DNA of 64,000 nt from Flavobacterium difficile (GCF_011392115.1 NZ_JAAJBT010000009.1:1-64000); one strand, 5' to 3'; numbered from the stretch's first letter, positions 49,269 to 57,695 are shown. Notes: generated from the letters alone by a model not told the origin. Numbers and translations are program-made.

Positions 49269-49811
49269 TCAGACTTCTCTTCCGCCGTCTAAAGTGTTTT
49301 GCCAATCTTTTAATTCCTGCCATTTGCCTAAATATGCCATTTTTGATTGTCTTGGCCAAGTCGTTGGATCATGAATTTGGTAACGTTCACCAGCTTTGTT
49401 TAATATTTCTCTAAGTCTATCTACAGAAGTTTCTCCTAAAGCTTTCCAAGTTAAAATGCCTGAAGTTTTAAATAATTCTTCAATTTTCGGACCTATACCT
49501 TCCACAATTTTTAAATCGTCTTGTTGGTAGGATTTTCCGAAAATGGCTTTCACAGCTTTAATGTCATGAGTAATATTTGAATTGCCTTCATTCGCAGTTC
49601 CTACAAAATTACTTGCTTTTGCTGTTTGTTCCAGTTTTAATTTCTCAATTTCTGCTTGTAATTTGGTGTTTTTTTGGTGGCAATCTTCTGCCTCTGATTT
49701 CCATTTTTCATCATCATTTTCATTTGACTTACCAGTTGTCATTTTACCAATTATATAACCAATAATTCCGAAAATTAAACCTATTGCTGCTAATTGTAAA
49801 TAATTATCCAT
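49269..49811 (-). CDS. Membrane-anchored protein with helix-hairpin-helix domain
   Basis: This 180-residue protein has one N-terminal transmembrane segment (about residues 6-24), a polar coiled-coil linker (about 30-70), and a C-terminal domain of about 75 residues. The domain has a helix-hairpin-helix core, LKIVEGIGPKIEELFKTSG, then LREILNKAGERYQIHDPTTW and GKWQELKDWQNTLDGG. The same domain type occurs as an extension of ribosomal protein L21 in Bacteroidota. Nucleic-acid binding is the usual role of this motif, but for a membrane-anchored copy it is unproven. It is convergent with the BaiN-like gene and follows TspO on the same strand. Confidence 0.85.
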   Translation of the reverse strand: MDNYLQLAAIGLIFGIIGYIIGKMTTGKSNENDDEKWKSEAEDCHQKNTKLQAEIEKLKLEQTAKASNFVGTANEGNSNITHDIKAVKAIFGKSYQQDDLKIVEGIGPKIEELFKTSGILTWKALGETSVDRLREILNKAGERYQIHDPTTWPRQSKMAYLGKWQELKDWQNTLDGGREV

Positions 49812-49894
49812 ACTTGAAAGTTTTTGTATTCGACTTTCAAAAATAATAATTTTTTTAATTAATTAGTTAAATTTCAATATATTATGTAATATTT

Positions 49895-50374
49895 TTAGAA
49901 ATTATTTAAATAATAAATACTGAAAGTCAATAAAGTAGCGAAAGAAACCCAAGCGATGTAAGGAATAAATAATTTTGCAGCTGTAGTATTTAAAGGTTTA
50001 AATAGTTTATAACATTCCAACATAACAAGAAGCAATAGTATAATTTCAATTGAAGCTAATAATAAATTTTGTAATCCGAAAAATAAATACGACCACAAAG
50101 CATTCAATCCTAGTTGAAGAATAAAATATTGCAAAGCTACTTTTACTTCTTTTTGTTGGTTTTCAATTTCGTTCCATATTAAACCAGCTGCAATTCCCAT
50201 AAAAGTATAAAGCATAGTCCAAACAGGTGCAAAAACCCAATTTGGTGGATTAAAAACTGGTTTTATAAGTGTAGGATACCAAGTAGTGATGGAAGATTGC
50301 GTGATTTTTCCTGAGAAAAAACCAACCGTTAAGCAAATAATAATGCAATACGAAATTCTTAGATATTTCTTCAT
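49895..50374 (-). CDS. TspO/MBR family protein
   Basis: This 159-residue inner- or outer-membrane protein has five hydrophobic helices. The Trp-rich TspO signature is W-Y-P-T-L-I-K-P with FNPPNWVFAPVWTMLYTFMGIAAGLIW, and the later ALWSYLFFGLQNLLLA is also typical. TspO proteins bind porphyrins and sterol-like ligands and influence stress responses; the ligand here is unknown. I chose the ATG at 50374; the upstream in-frame ATG at 50401 would add nine residues that lie inside the intergenic repeats. It is divergent from mvaD. Confidence 0.93.
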   Translation of the reverse strand: MKKYLRISYCIIICLTVGFFSGKITQSSITTWYPTLIKPVFNPPNWVFAPVWTMLYTFMGIAAGLIWNEIENQQKEVKVALQYFILQLGLNALWSYLFFGLQNLLLASIEIILLLLVMLECYKLFKPLNTTAAKLFIPYIAWVSFATLLTFSIYYLNNF

Positions 50375-50401
50375 TTTTAAAATTTTTTCAAAGATATTCA
50401 A

Positions 50402-50436
50402 AACTTCCGACTTCTTACTTCCGACTTCTAACTTCC
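50402..50436. repeat. Five ACTTCNN heptad repeats upstream of mvaD
   Basis: Heptads ACTTCCG, ACTTCTT, ACTTCCG, ACTTCTA and ACTTCCT start at 50402, 50409, 50416, 50423 and 50430, an unbroken 7-bp array. The array ends 4 bases before the mvaD -7 box, so it occupies the place of the -33 region. It lies between the divergent tspO and mvaD genes. Confidence 0.9.
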
Positions 50437-50440
50437 TTTT

Positions 50441-50448
50441 CTATCTTT
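50441..50448 (+). promoter_or_regulatory. mvaD promoter -7 element (TATCTTTG)
   Basis: TATCTTTG fits TAnnTTTG and lies 15 bases before the mvaD ATG at 50464. The heptad array occupies the expected -33 region, and no TTG is seen there. Confidence 0.55.
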
Positions 50449-50463
50449 GTGAAAATTTTTTTT

Positions 50464-51549
50464 ATGTATTCTGATTCTGATTTTATTTTATCCAATTATA
50501 ATTCAATTGAAACCGCCTCTTTTTCTTGGAGTGCGCCAAGTAATATAGCTCTAGTAAAATATTGGGGAAAAAAGGAAAATGGCGATCAAATTCCAGCCAA
50601 TCCTTCTATTAGTTTTACTTTAAAAAATTGCAAAACGATCACTACGGTTGTGGTTTCTTCAAAAGTTGAAAAAGATACTTTTTCTTTCGATTTGCTTTTT
50701 GAAGGACAACCAAAAGAAGATTTCAAACCCAAGATTCAAAAATTTTTCGAAAGAATTGAAACGTATTGCCCGTATTTAAAAGACTATCATTTTACTATTG
50801 ATACACAAAATACTTTTCCACATAGTTCGGGAATTGCTTCATCGGCTTCAGGAATGGCAGCGCTTGCTATGAATATTATGAGTTTAGAAAAAGCCATTCA
50901 GCCTGAAATTTCAAGCGATTATTTTTATGCGAAAGCTTCTTTTTTAGCCCGTTTAGGTTCTGGAAGTGCTTGTAGAAGTATTATCGGTAATGTGGTGGCT
51001 TGGGGAAAAAATGAAACCATCAAAAACAGTTCTGATTTATTTGGCGTAGAATTTGTAAACATTCATTCCAATTTTCAGAATTTTCAAGATACGATTTTGT
51101 TAGTGGACAAAGGCGAAAAACAAGTTTCGAGTACAGTTGGACATAATTTAATGCACAATCATCCATTTGCATCTCAACGTTTTGATCAAGCGCATGATAA
51201 TATTGCAAAAATTGTTTCGTTATTAGAAACAGGAAATGTAACGGAATTTATGAGTTTGGTAGAAAGTGAAGCCCTGACTTTACACGCCATGATGATGACT
51301 TCTATGCCCTATTTTATCTTGATGAAACCGAATACTTTGGAAATTATTAATAGAATTTGGAAGTTTAGAAACGAAACGCAAACGCCAATTTGCTTTACTT
51401 TAGATGCAGGAGCAAATGTACATGTTTTATATCCAGAAAATGTAAAAGAAAAAGTATTGCAATTTATTCAGGACGAATTAGTTGGCTATTGTCAAAATGG
51501 TCAGTATATTTGCGATGAAATTGGAAATGGTGCACAAAATTTAAAATAA
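50464..51549 (+). CDS. mvaD: Diphosphomevalonate decarboxylase
   Basis: The 361-residue GHMP-family enzyme performs the last mevalonate-pathway step, ATP-dependent decarboxylation of mevalonate diphosphate to isopentenyl diphosphate. Visible motifs are APSNIALVKYWGKKE and NPSISFTL near the N-terminus, the GHMP ATP-binding FPHSSGIASSASGMAALA, and the C-terminal CFTLDAGANVHVLYPE, where the conserved Asp lies. The ATG at 50464, just after the -7 box, is preferred to the upstream in-frame ATG at 50449. mvk follows 57 bases downstream. Together they show that this lineage makes isoprenoid precursors by the mevalonate route. Confidence 0.95.
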   Translation: MYSDSDFILSNYNSIETASFSWSAPSNIALVKYWGKKENGDQIPANPSISFTLKNCKTITTVVVSSKVEKDTFSFDLLFEGQPKEDFKPKIQKFFERIETYCPYLKDYHFTIDTQNTFPHSSGIASSASGMAALAMNIMSLEKAIQPEISSDYFYAKASFLARLGSGSACRSIIGNVVAWGKNETIKNSSDLFGVEFVNIHSNFQNFQDTILLVDKGEKQVSSTVGHNLMHNHPFASQRFDQAHDNIAKIVSLLETGNVTEFMSLVESEALTLHAMMMTSMPYFILMKPNTLEIINRIWKFRNETQTPICFTLDAGANVHVLYPENVKEKVLQFIQDELVGYCQNGQYICDEIGNGAQNLK

Positions 51550-51577
51550 TTTTATATCTTTACTAAAATATCTGATT

Positions 51578-51605
51578 ACTAAATACTGTAAACTGAACAC
51601 TTAAT
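51578..51605. repeat. ACTNNNN heptad repeats upstream of mvk
   Basis: ACTAAAT, ACTGTAA, ACTGAAC and ACTTAAT start at 51578, 51585, 51592 and 51599, ending one base before the mvk ATG. A related TCTGATT precedes them at 51571. Confidence 0.75.
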
Positions 51606-51606
51606 T

Positions 51607-52545
51607 ATGAAAGGACCACTTTTTTACTCAAAAATATTACTTTTCGGAGAATACGGAATCATTCAAGATTCTAAAGGACTTTCTATCCCTTATAATTTTT
51701 ATAATGGCGCGCTAAAAACAGATGAAAATCCGTCTGAAGAAGCTAAAAAATCAAATCAAAGTTTGGTGAAATTTGTAGCGTATTTAAAGCAATTACAAAC
51801 AGACCAACCAGATTTGGTTACATTTAATATTGAATTGTTACAAAACGATGTAAACAACGGAATGTATTTCGACTCAAGTATTCCACAAGGATACGGAGTA
51901 GGAAGTAGTGGCGCTTTAGTTGCGGCTGTTTACGATAAGTATGCTTTGAACAAAATTACCGTTTTAGAAAACTTAACAAGAGAAAAATTATTACAGTTAA
52001 AATCGATTTTTTCTAACATGGAATCGTTTTTCCACGGGAAAAGTTCTGGTTTAGATCCGTTAAATAGTTATTTGAGTTTACCTATTCTTATCAACTCTAA
52101 AGATAATATTGAAGCAGCTGGAATTCCAAGTCAATCGGCTACCGGAAAAGGAGCTGTGTTCTTGTTAGATTCTGGTATTGTAGGTGAAACGGCACCTATG
52201 GTAAATATTTTCATGGAAAATTTAAAGGACCAGGGTTTCAGAAAAATGCTTAAATCGCAGTTTATAAAATATACCGATTCTTGTGTGGAAAACTTCTTAC
52301 AAGGCGATATGAAATCATTATTTAAAAACACTAAAGAATTATCTAAAGTGGTTTTAAGTAATTTCAAACCCATGATTCCTGAGCAATTTCACCAAATTTG
52401 GCAAAACGGAATTGAAACTAATGAATACTATTTAAAATTGTGTGGTTCTGGTGGCGGTGGCTATATCTTAGGTTTTACTCAAGATTTTGAAAAAGCAAAA
52501 GTATCTTTAAAAGATTATAAATTAGAAATGGTGTATCAATTCTAA
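51607..52545 (+). CDS. mvk: Mevalonate kinase (GHMP kinase family)
   Basis: The 312-residue GHMP kinase starts KGPLFYSKILLFGEYGI, the typical substrate-pocket beginning of mevalonate kinases. The ATP loop is PQGYGVGSSGALVAAVYD, and SFFHGKSSGLDPLNSYLS contains the catalytic Asp. The C-terminal KLCGSGGGGYILGF is motif 3. It phosphorylates mevalonate at O5 with ATP. It lies directly between mvaD and a prenyltransferase gene, both fitting the pathway. The phosphomevalonate kinase and HMG-CoA enzymes are not in this window. GHMP kinases are easily confused, so mevalonate as substrate rests mainly on context. Confidence 0.86.
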   Translation: MKGPLFYSKILLFGEYGIIQDSKGLSIPYNFYNGALKTDENPSEEAKKSNQSLVKFVAYLKQLQTDQPDLVTFNIELLQNDVNNGMYFDSSIPQGYGVGSSGALVAAVYDKYALNKITVLENLTREKLLQLKSIFSNMESFFHGKSSGLDPLNSYLSLPILINSKDNIEAAGIPSQSATGKGAVFLLDSGIVGETAPMVNIFMENLKDQGFRKMLKSQFIKYTDSCVENFLQGDMKSLFKNTKELSKVVLSNFKPMIPEQFHQIWQNGIETNEYYLKLCGSGGGGYILGFTQDFEKAKVSLKDYKLEMVYQF

Positions 52546-52594
52546 AATTTAGTTTAAAGTTTCAGGTTAAACGTTTTTTTATTCCGTTAATTTT

Positions 52595-52622
52595 ACTTGA
52601 AACTTGAGACTTGAAACTAAAG
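52595..52622. repeat. ACTTGAA heptad repeats upstream of the UbiA gene
   Basis: ACTTGAA, ACTTGAG, ACTTGAA and ACTAAAG start at 52595, 52602, 52609 and 52616, ending 5 bases before the ATG at 52628. Confidence 0.85.
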
Positions 52623-52627
52623 AAAAA

Positions 52628-53548
52628 ATGCTAAGCCGCAACTCTAAATTATTTCTTACCAAAATCTTCAGTTTTTTTTCTGTAGTTCGTGGTTATAATG
52701 TGTTTGTAATTGCGCTTGCACAGTATTTATCAGCCATATATATATTGGCTCCAGAAAGAAGAGCCTTAGATGTTATTCTCGATTGGAGATTATTCCTTTT
52801 AGTAATCGCTTCTACTTTTGCCATAGCTGGTGGCTACATTATCAATAATTTTTACGATGCGAAAAAAGACATCATTAATCGTCCTAAAAAATCATATTTA
52901 GACAGGTTAGTGAGTCAAAAAACCCAACTTCAGGTTTATTTTACTTTAAATTTCTTTTCGGCTTTATTGGGTTTTATTATATCGTGGAGAGCTGCTTTAT
53001 TTTATTCCGTGTATATTTTTATCATTTGGTTTTATTCGCACAAACTAAAAAAAATACTTTTTGTTGGAAATATTACGGCTTCCTTATTAGCTGTTTTGCC
53101 TTTTTTTGGAATTTTACTGTATTTCAAAAATTTCTATCAAGTAATTTTTGCTCATGCCATTTTCTTATTTCTAATTATTCTAATCCGTGAAATGATTAAA
53201 GATTTAGAAAATATTGAAGGAGATTTGTCTAACAATTATCAAACTATTCCAGTAAATTTTGGGGAAAATTTTACTAAGAAAATCATTTCGCTTTTGTTGT
53301 TAGGTACTATTGTTCCTGTCTATTTTTTAATCAATGTATACGATGTTGGTTATATGGATATTTACTTTTACATCAGTTATATTTTACTGTTGATATTTGT
53401 TTTGAAATTATGGAAGTCAGAAGGTAAAGTAGATTATATAAAACTGCATTTCTTGTTAAAAATTATACTTTTAGCAGGAGTTATTTGTATCGTTTTAATT
53501 AAGCCAACAGTAATTGAAAACGGACAAAAGCTACTGTTGGTTAATTAA
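52628..53548 (+). CDS. UbiA-family prenyltransferase (geranylgeranylglycerol-phosphate geranylgeranyltransferase-like)
   Basis: This 306-residue integral membrane protein has about eight to nine hydrophobic helices. It carries two Asp-rich prenyl-diphosphate sites, GGYIINNFYDAKKDIINRP (first motif N-x-x-x-D-x-x-x-D) and IREMIKDLENIEGD (second). It belongs to the UbiA superfamily; in flavobacteria this gene is annotated like the archaeal geranylgeranylglyceryl phosphate transferase, but the bacterial product is unproven. It could act on menaquinone or a glycerophosphate acceptor. The start ATG follows heptad repeats. It comes right after mvaD and mvk, so a prenyl donor made from that pathway is plausible. 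Confidence 0.85.
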   Translation: MLSRNSKLFLTKIFSFFSVVRGYNVFVIALAQYLSAIYILAPERRALDVILDWRLFLLVIASTFAIAGGYIINNFYDAKKDIINRPKKSYLDRLVSQKTQLQVYFTLNFFSALLGFIISWRAALFYSVYIFIIWFYSHKLKKILFVGNITASLLAVLPFFGILLYFKNFYQVIFAHAIFLFLIILIREMIKDLENIEGDLSNNYQTIPVNFGENFTKKIISLLLLGTIVPVYFLINVYDVGYMDIYFYISYILLLIFVLKLWKSEGKVDYIKLHFLLKIILLAGVICIVLIKPTVIENGQKLLLVN

Positions 53549-53566
53549 TTAATTTGTTTTAGAAGG

Positions 53567-53601
53567 ACTTATAATTTCTAATTTCGTACATCTAACTTAA
53601 T
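53567..53601. repeat. Degenerate ACTTCTA-like heptads upstream of the pseudouridine synthase gene
   Basis: ACTTATA, ATTTCTA, ATTTCGT, ACATCTA and ACTTAAT start at 53567, 53574, 53581, 53588 and 53595. The array ends 5 bases before the -7 box, the same placement as at mvaD. Confidence 0.6.
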
Positions 53602-53606
53602 TTGAC

Positions 53607-53614
53607 TACCTTTG
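53607..53614 (+). promoter_or_regulatory. Pseudouridine synthase promoter -7 element (TACCTTTG)
   Basis: TACCTTTG is a perfect TAnnTTTG box 15 bases before the ATG at 53630. No TTG sits at the correct distance; heptad repeats fill that region. It rules out an earlier in-frame start at 53612. Confidence 0.6.
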
Positions 53615-53629
53615 CAAAAAAATAATAGC

Positions 53630-54499
53630 ATGAGAAAATCGTCAGGAGCAAAAAGAAGCGGTAAAGTTTCGGAAAGTAAAAAACCAGATTTTAAGAAAAA
53701 CGAATCAGGAAAATCTTTTTCTTCAGGAAACAAACCTGCAAATAAATTTGCGAGAACAGACAAACCAAAACCAGTTAAAATTAAATCTGATAAAGACGAA
53801 ATCAGATTGAATAAATATGTTGCGAATTCAGGAGTTTGTAGTCGTAGAGATGCAGATATTTACATTCAAAGTGGTAATGTAAAAGTAAATGGAGTGGTAG
53901 TTACAGAAATGGGGCATAAAGTAAAGTTAACGGATGTAGTTAATTTTGATGGAGTTAATATTACTCCTGAGAAAAAAGAGTACATTCTTTTAAATAAACC
54001 TAAGAATTTTTCAACAGATAAAAACGATCAAGGAGCGAATAATGTTTTACAACTTATTAAGTCACCTTCAAATGTAAAATTAGAACCTGTGGGAAGAATG
54101 GACAAAACCACAACGGGATTGTTGCTGTTTACAAATGATCCTGATATGGTTAGAAAATTTACTACTCCAAATCAACGTTCGTCTAAAATTTATCAGGTTT
54201 CTTTAGATAAAAATTTGAAATATGAAGATTTAGAGAAAATTCAAAACGGATTAACTATTGAAGGGCACAGAGTTTATGTAGAAGAGGTAACTTATATTGA
54301 AGGTGAAGCGAAAAGTGAAATTGGCGTTAAAATGAAAACATCCAATGTAAAAGTGGTAAGAAACATTTTCGAACATCTAAAATATAATGTTATTAAATTA
54401 GACCGTGTTGTTTTTGCTGGCTTAACTAAAAAAAATCTACCAAGAGGAAATTGGAGAGTTTTAACCGAACAAGAAGTGGTAAATCTGAAAAATAACTAA
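53630..54499 (+). CDS. RsuA/RluB family rRNA pseudouridine synthase
   Basis: The 289-residue enzyme has a Lys/Ser-rich low-complexity N-terminal extension (about residues 1-50). An S4 RNA-binding domain follows (IRLNKYVANSGVCSRRDADIYI, about 57-115), and the catalytic domain contains PVGRMDKTTTGLLLFTND, where the Asp of GRMD is catalytic. It should convert a uridine in rRNA to pseudouridine; RluB (23S position 2605 in E. coli numbering) is the closest subgroup, but RsuA or RluF cannot be excluded. The basic extension probably helps RNA binding. It is followed by a strong terminator shared with the convergent endonuclease gene. Confidence 0.93.
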   Translation: MRKSSGAKRSGKVSESKKPDFKKNESGKSFSSGNKPANKFARTDKPKPVKIKSDKDEIRLNKYVANSGVCSRRDADIYIQSGNVKVNGVVVTEMGHKVKLTDVVNFDGVNITPEKKEYILLNKPKNFSTDKNDQGANNVLQLIKSPSNVKLEPVGRMDKTTTGLLLFTNDPDMVRKFTTPNQRSSKIYQVSLDKNLKYEDLEKIQNGLTIEGHRVYVEEVTYIEGEAKSEIGVKMKTSNVKVVRNIFEHLKYNVIKLDRVVFAGLTKKNLPRGNWRVLTEQEVVNLKNN

Positions 54500-54514
54500 G
54501 AAAATAAAAGCATA

Positions 54515-54550
54515 AAAAAAGTCCTGATATTAATTTATCAGGACTTTTTT
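54515..54550. terminator. Bidirectional terminator with perfect 15-bp stem
   Basis: AAAAAAGTCCTGATA (54515-54529) pairs perfectly with TATCAGGACTTTTTT (54536-54550). Flanking A/T runs let it terminate the pseudouridine synthase and the convergent endonuclease. Confidence 0.9.
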
Positions 54551-56899
54551 TTAGTGAATGACTTTATTATGATGTTTACTTCCGTCTTTCAAAGTAATAT
54601 CTAAAAGTAATACTTGATTGTTTTTGTTTAATGGAATTTCAAAATCTGTAGCTTTTCCATTTTGTTTCTTTATTTCTTTTCCAAGAATATCATAAACAAT
54701 AATTTCTGCTATTTCTTTTTGTGTAGAAATTACTGTTATTGAGTTTTCATTGGATAGTGTAAATATATCGTTTGTAGAAACTGTAATGTTTTTCTCTTTT
54801 TTGTATATGATTTCAAATCGATTGTCGAAAATGCCTTCTTCAGACATAAAACTATAAGGCTCAGATAAATCAGAAGTACTTCCCGTGAAATTATCTTTTA
54901 AATATACTTTTTGAGAAGAAAAAACGCCATCTTTGTTTTCAAAAAAGATAGTATATAATCCTTTGTTTTTAATTTTTACACCTAAAGGCACAATGTCGTT
55001 TATTGTAAAATTGCCTTTTCCTTGAATTACGTATTTTTCTTTATCTATGATAGAATATAACATGGCTTCATCATATTCAAATATTTTTCCATCGATACCT
55101 AAATCAAATGCATCTGTAGCTTTATCTGTATATCCTACAAGAATTTGATTGTAGTTTTTATCAGCACTTGATAAGTTTAATCGAAAAACATCTTTACTGT
55201 TATTTTGTCTGAAAAACTGATTGTTTATAGTGTTGTATCTTAAAGCATTATGAAACCAAGCAGTCTCGTTTTCCGAAGTGTACAGATAAAAACCTTGTCC
55301 TGGTTTGATAGAACCATCAGGAATTGCGCCACCAGCGGCTGAAGCAACACCTCCTAAAGTTGTGTAAGAAGCAAAATTATTCACCGTATACATTCCGCCA
55401 CTAGCTTGTGTGGTATGTGTCCAAAAATATAAGTTTTCAACGGTTCTATTTGTTGCAATAAAATGATTTGCTTCAATTGAGGCAGCATATGGATTTCCAA
55501 CTAAATTATATCCTAACGGAATGGGGATGAAATATTCGCCATTATTTGGAACACCTATAAATTGTCCAATGTATGAACTTGCGGTTGAAGATGACCAGTT
55601 GTTAGGACTTCTAATTAAATATCCTTTACCAATTGCAAAACTATTTGTTCCTGGATTAATAGCAGTGTAAGCTGTAGGTGTAGTGGTTGCTCCTGGATTG
55701 TAGGTGTAAAATCTGTTTGTTAGAGTTTGTGGTGAAAAACTCAACAAATTTTGATTGCCTACCGGAGAAGACCAAGCGGTATAATCCAATCGCAATAAGT
55801 TGGCACTATTTTTTAATATTGTAATATTTCCAGTATTTGTAATGTTATTGATTTGAACTAAGTTGGCATTATTTTGTACTGTAAAATTGGCTGTTGAAGC
55901 CACATTAATCCCTCTAGCAATTGTAAAAATATGATTGCTTTGTAATAGGACTTGAGCCGTTCCTGTGATGTCTAAACTACAAGCATCTAAATTTCCAATA
56001 GAGGTGTAGTTTCCAGAAATTATAGCTCTTACGTTTTTGTTAGGTATACCATTATTCCAAGAACTGCCGTTCCATGTAGTTGTCGTAGGGCAAGTTAAGG
56101 TATTCCAAGCGTCTGGTGCTTGAGGTCCTCCCCAAATCATTGTAGCTAAATAAGGATTATCTATAAACGGATTTCTATTTCCTTGTATACTTTGTAAAAC
56201 ATTATTTCTAGTCTTTTCAAATTGACTAACCGGATCTTCTTCATTCCATTCTAAAAAAATGTCTGGCATATCAACATTATAAGTTGTAGCGCCACTTCCA
56301 ACATTTGTGGCTAAACATTGCGTAGGATAACGTAAATACATGTACATCATCATACGGGCCACATCGCCCTTCCATTCATCTCCAGGGTACCAGTATATTC
56401 CAACATTTCCAGCATCACCTTCACCATCTGCAAATAATCTATTACCTCTGTCTGCATTGAAAGTAACGTCTGCTGCTCTAATATGGTGCGCATCTTCTCC
56501 GGCATCACTACTTGCTCCACTTCCTCCATCAACAAGAGCAGGAGTACCTAATGATTTTGCATAAACATGTTCTCTATTCCAAGATCCTGCCGGGCAACTT
56601 CCACTACATATGTTTCCTACTAAATCTAATCTGTCATTTTTGGAAATAGCATCTGTATCATTATATCCATACAAAAGCAACACTTCGCCAGAATTGTTAG
56701 GATTTAAATCGGCTGCTTGTAAAGCATTCCAAACTCCTGGAGAATAACTTATTTTATTGGTATGTGTAGAGGTAATTAAATTTCCTAATGCAGTTTTTAA
56801 AGTGTTTCCTGTTTGATTAAAATTTATTGAACTATAATAAGCAGGAATTTGTGCAAAACTGAAGCATGATATAAATAATAAAAGTATAAGTTTTTTCAT
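54551..56899 (-). CDS. Secreted endonuclease I family nuclease with T9SS type A sorting domain
   Basis: This 782-residue protein has a signal peptide (cleaved near SFAQ, residue 17), then an Endonuclease_I domain to about residue 270. It is recognised by GSWNREHVYAKS (R109, E110, H111), the active-site His region of periplasmic and extracellular nucleases of the EndA/Vvn type. After a DAWNTLTCPTTTTWNGSSW linker come beta-rich repeats. The last ~75 residues (VYDILGKEIKKQNGK and the terminal HNKVIH) look like a type A T9SS C-terminal sorting domain. It should be exported by the same system as the other T9SS proteins in the window and degrade external DNA or RNA. The start ATG at 56899 excludes eight residues of a longer frame. 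Confidence 0.9.
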   Translation of the reverse strand: MKKLILLLFISCFSFAQIPAYYSSINFNQTGNTLKTALGNLITSTHTNKISYSPGVWNALQAADLNPNNSGEVLLLYGYNDTDAISKNDRLDLVGNICSGSCPAGSWNREHVYAKSLGTPALVDGGSGASSDAGEDAHHIRAADVTFNADRGNRLFADGEGDAGNVGIYWYPGDEWKGDVARMMMYMYLRYPTQCLATNVGSGATTYNVDMPDIFLEWNEEDPVSQFEKTRNNVLQSIQGNRNPFIDNPYLATMIWGGPQAPDAWNTLTCPTTTTWNGSSWNNGIPNKNVRAIISGNYTSIGNLDACSLDITGTAQVLLQSNHIFTIARGINVASTANFTVQNNANLVQINNITNTGNITILKNSANLLRLDYTAWSSPVGNQNLLSFSPQTLTNRFYTYNPGATTTPTAYTAINPGTNSFAIGKGYLIRSPNNWSSSTASSYIGQFIGVPNNGEYFIPIPLGYNLVGNPYAASIEANHFIATNRTVENLYFWTHTTQASGGMYTVNNFASYTTLGGVASAAGGAIPDGSIKPGQGFYLYTSENETAWFHNALRYNTINNQFFRQNNSKDVFRLNLSSADKNYNQILVGYTDKATDAFDLGIDGKIFEYDEAMLYSIIDKEKYVIQGKGNFTINDIVPLGVKIKNKGLYTIFFENKDGVFSSQKVYLKDNFTGSTSDLSEPYSFMSEEGIFDNRFEIIYKKEKNITVSTNDIFTLSNENSITVISTQKEIAEIIVYDILGKEIKKQNGKATDFEIPLNKNNQVLLLDITLKDGSKHHNKVIH

Positions 56900-57002
56900 A
56901 ACGTTTTGATTTGGGGTATGCAAGATATAATTTTTTTTTAAATTTTACATTGCTGTAAAAAAATATAATATATATTTGTACATCTTTCAAAAAACTTTAA
57001 AA

Positions 57003-57695
57003 ATGAAAAAAATATTTTCAATTGTTGTCCTTACATTTTTACTAATATCTTGTGAAAACGATGTTAGAACCAGTTCTCCTTCTTTTCAAGGTGAAAAAGA
57101 CAATGTTTTTTGGCGTGCAGATGATTCAAAAGTAACGGTTAATCCCGGAGGTACAGTATCTATAAATGCGTATACAGATAAAGAATTAGTTTCTATAACT
57201 GTTCCAAATTCAGTTGGGATATTTAATTTAGGTACAATTGATCAGACTACCAATGCAACCTATTCTTATAATAATGAAGGAGCGGTTTTGTTTTATGAGA
57301 CTTCTCTTATAGATGGGCCAGTATTCAAATTAGGCGGAATTGTTAACGCAGGATCAGGTTATGCAGCTTTAAATGATAATAATGTTAATACTTCTGGCGG
57401 ATCTGGAAATGGTTTGACTTTAAGAATAACAACTAATGCATCTGGAGCTGTTACAGCAGCAACTATAGCTAGCAGAGGAACTGGTTATGAAGCAGGAGAC
57501 ATAGTTACTGTAAATGGTGGAAATGGAAATGCAACAGTTAGAATTTTAAACATCATGAAAAGTAATGGTGTAGTAGAAATTGAAAAAATTGAAGGAAACG
57601 CCTATACTGGAACTTTTTCTTTCAATGCAGTTGATGATAATGGGAATGTAGTTAATTTTAATAAAGGAACTTTTTATAAAGTACCAGCGTTTTAA
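57003..57695 (+). CDS. Lipoprotein, DUF6252-like, with an inserted GxGY segment
   Basis: This 230-residue lipoprotein has lipobox C17 (LLISC) followed by SSPSFQGEKDNVFWRADDSKV, the start seen in DUF6252-type flavobacterial lipoproteins. Residues 111-183 form a Gly/Asn-rich insert with two GxGY motifs (GSGY at 117, GTGY at 149), and AGDIVTVNGGNGNATVRI, resembling repeats found in phage tail and structural proteins. After it the family pattern resumes: VEIEKIEGNAYTGTFSFNAVDDNGNVVNFNKGTFYKV. The protein is probably anchored at the cell surface or periplasm. Function is unknown. A strong terminator follows. Confidence 0.75.
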   Translation: MKKIFSIVVLTFLLISCENDVRTSSPSFQGEKDNVFWRADDSKVTVNPGGTVSINAYTDKELVSITVPNSVGIFNLGTIDQTTNATYSYNNEGAVLFYETSLIDGPVFKLGGIVNAGSGYAALNDNNVNTSGGSGNGLTLRITTNASGAVTAATIASRGTGYEAGDIVTVNGGNGNATVRILNIMKSNGVVEIEKIEGNAYTGTFSFNAVDDNGNVVNFNKGTFYKVPAF

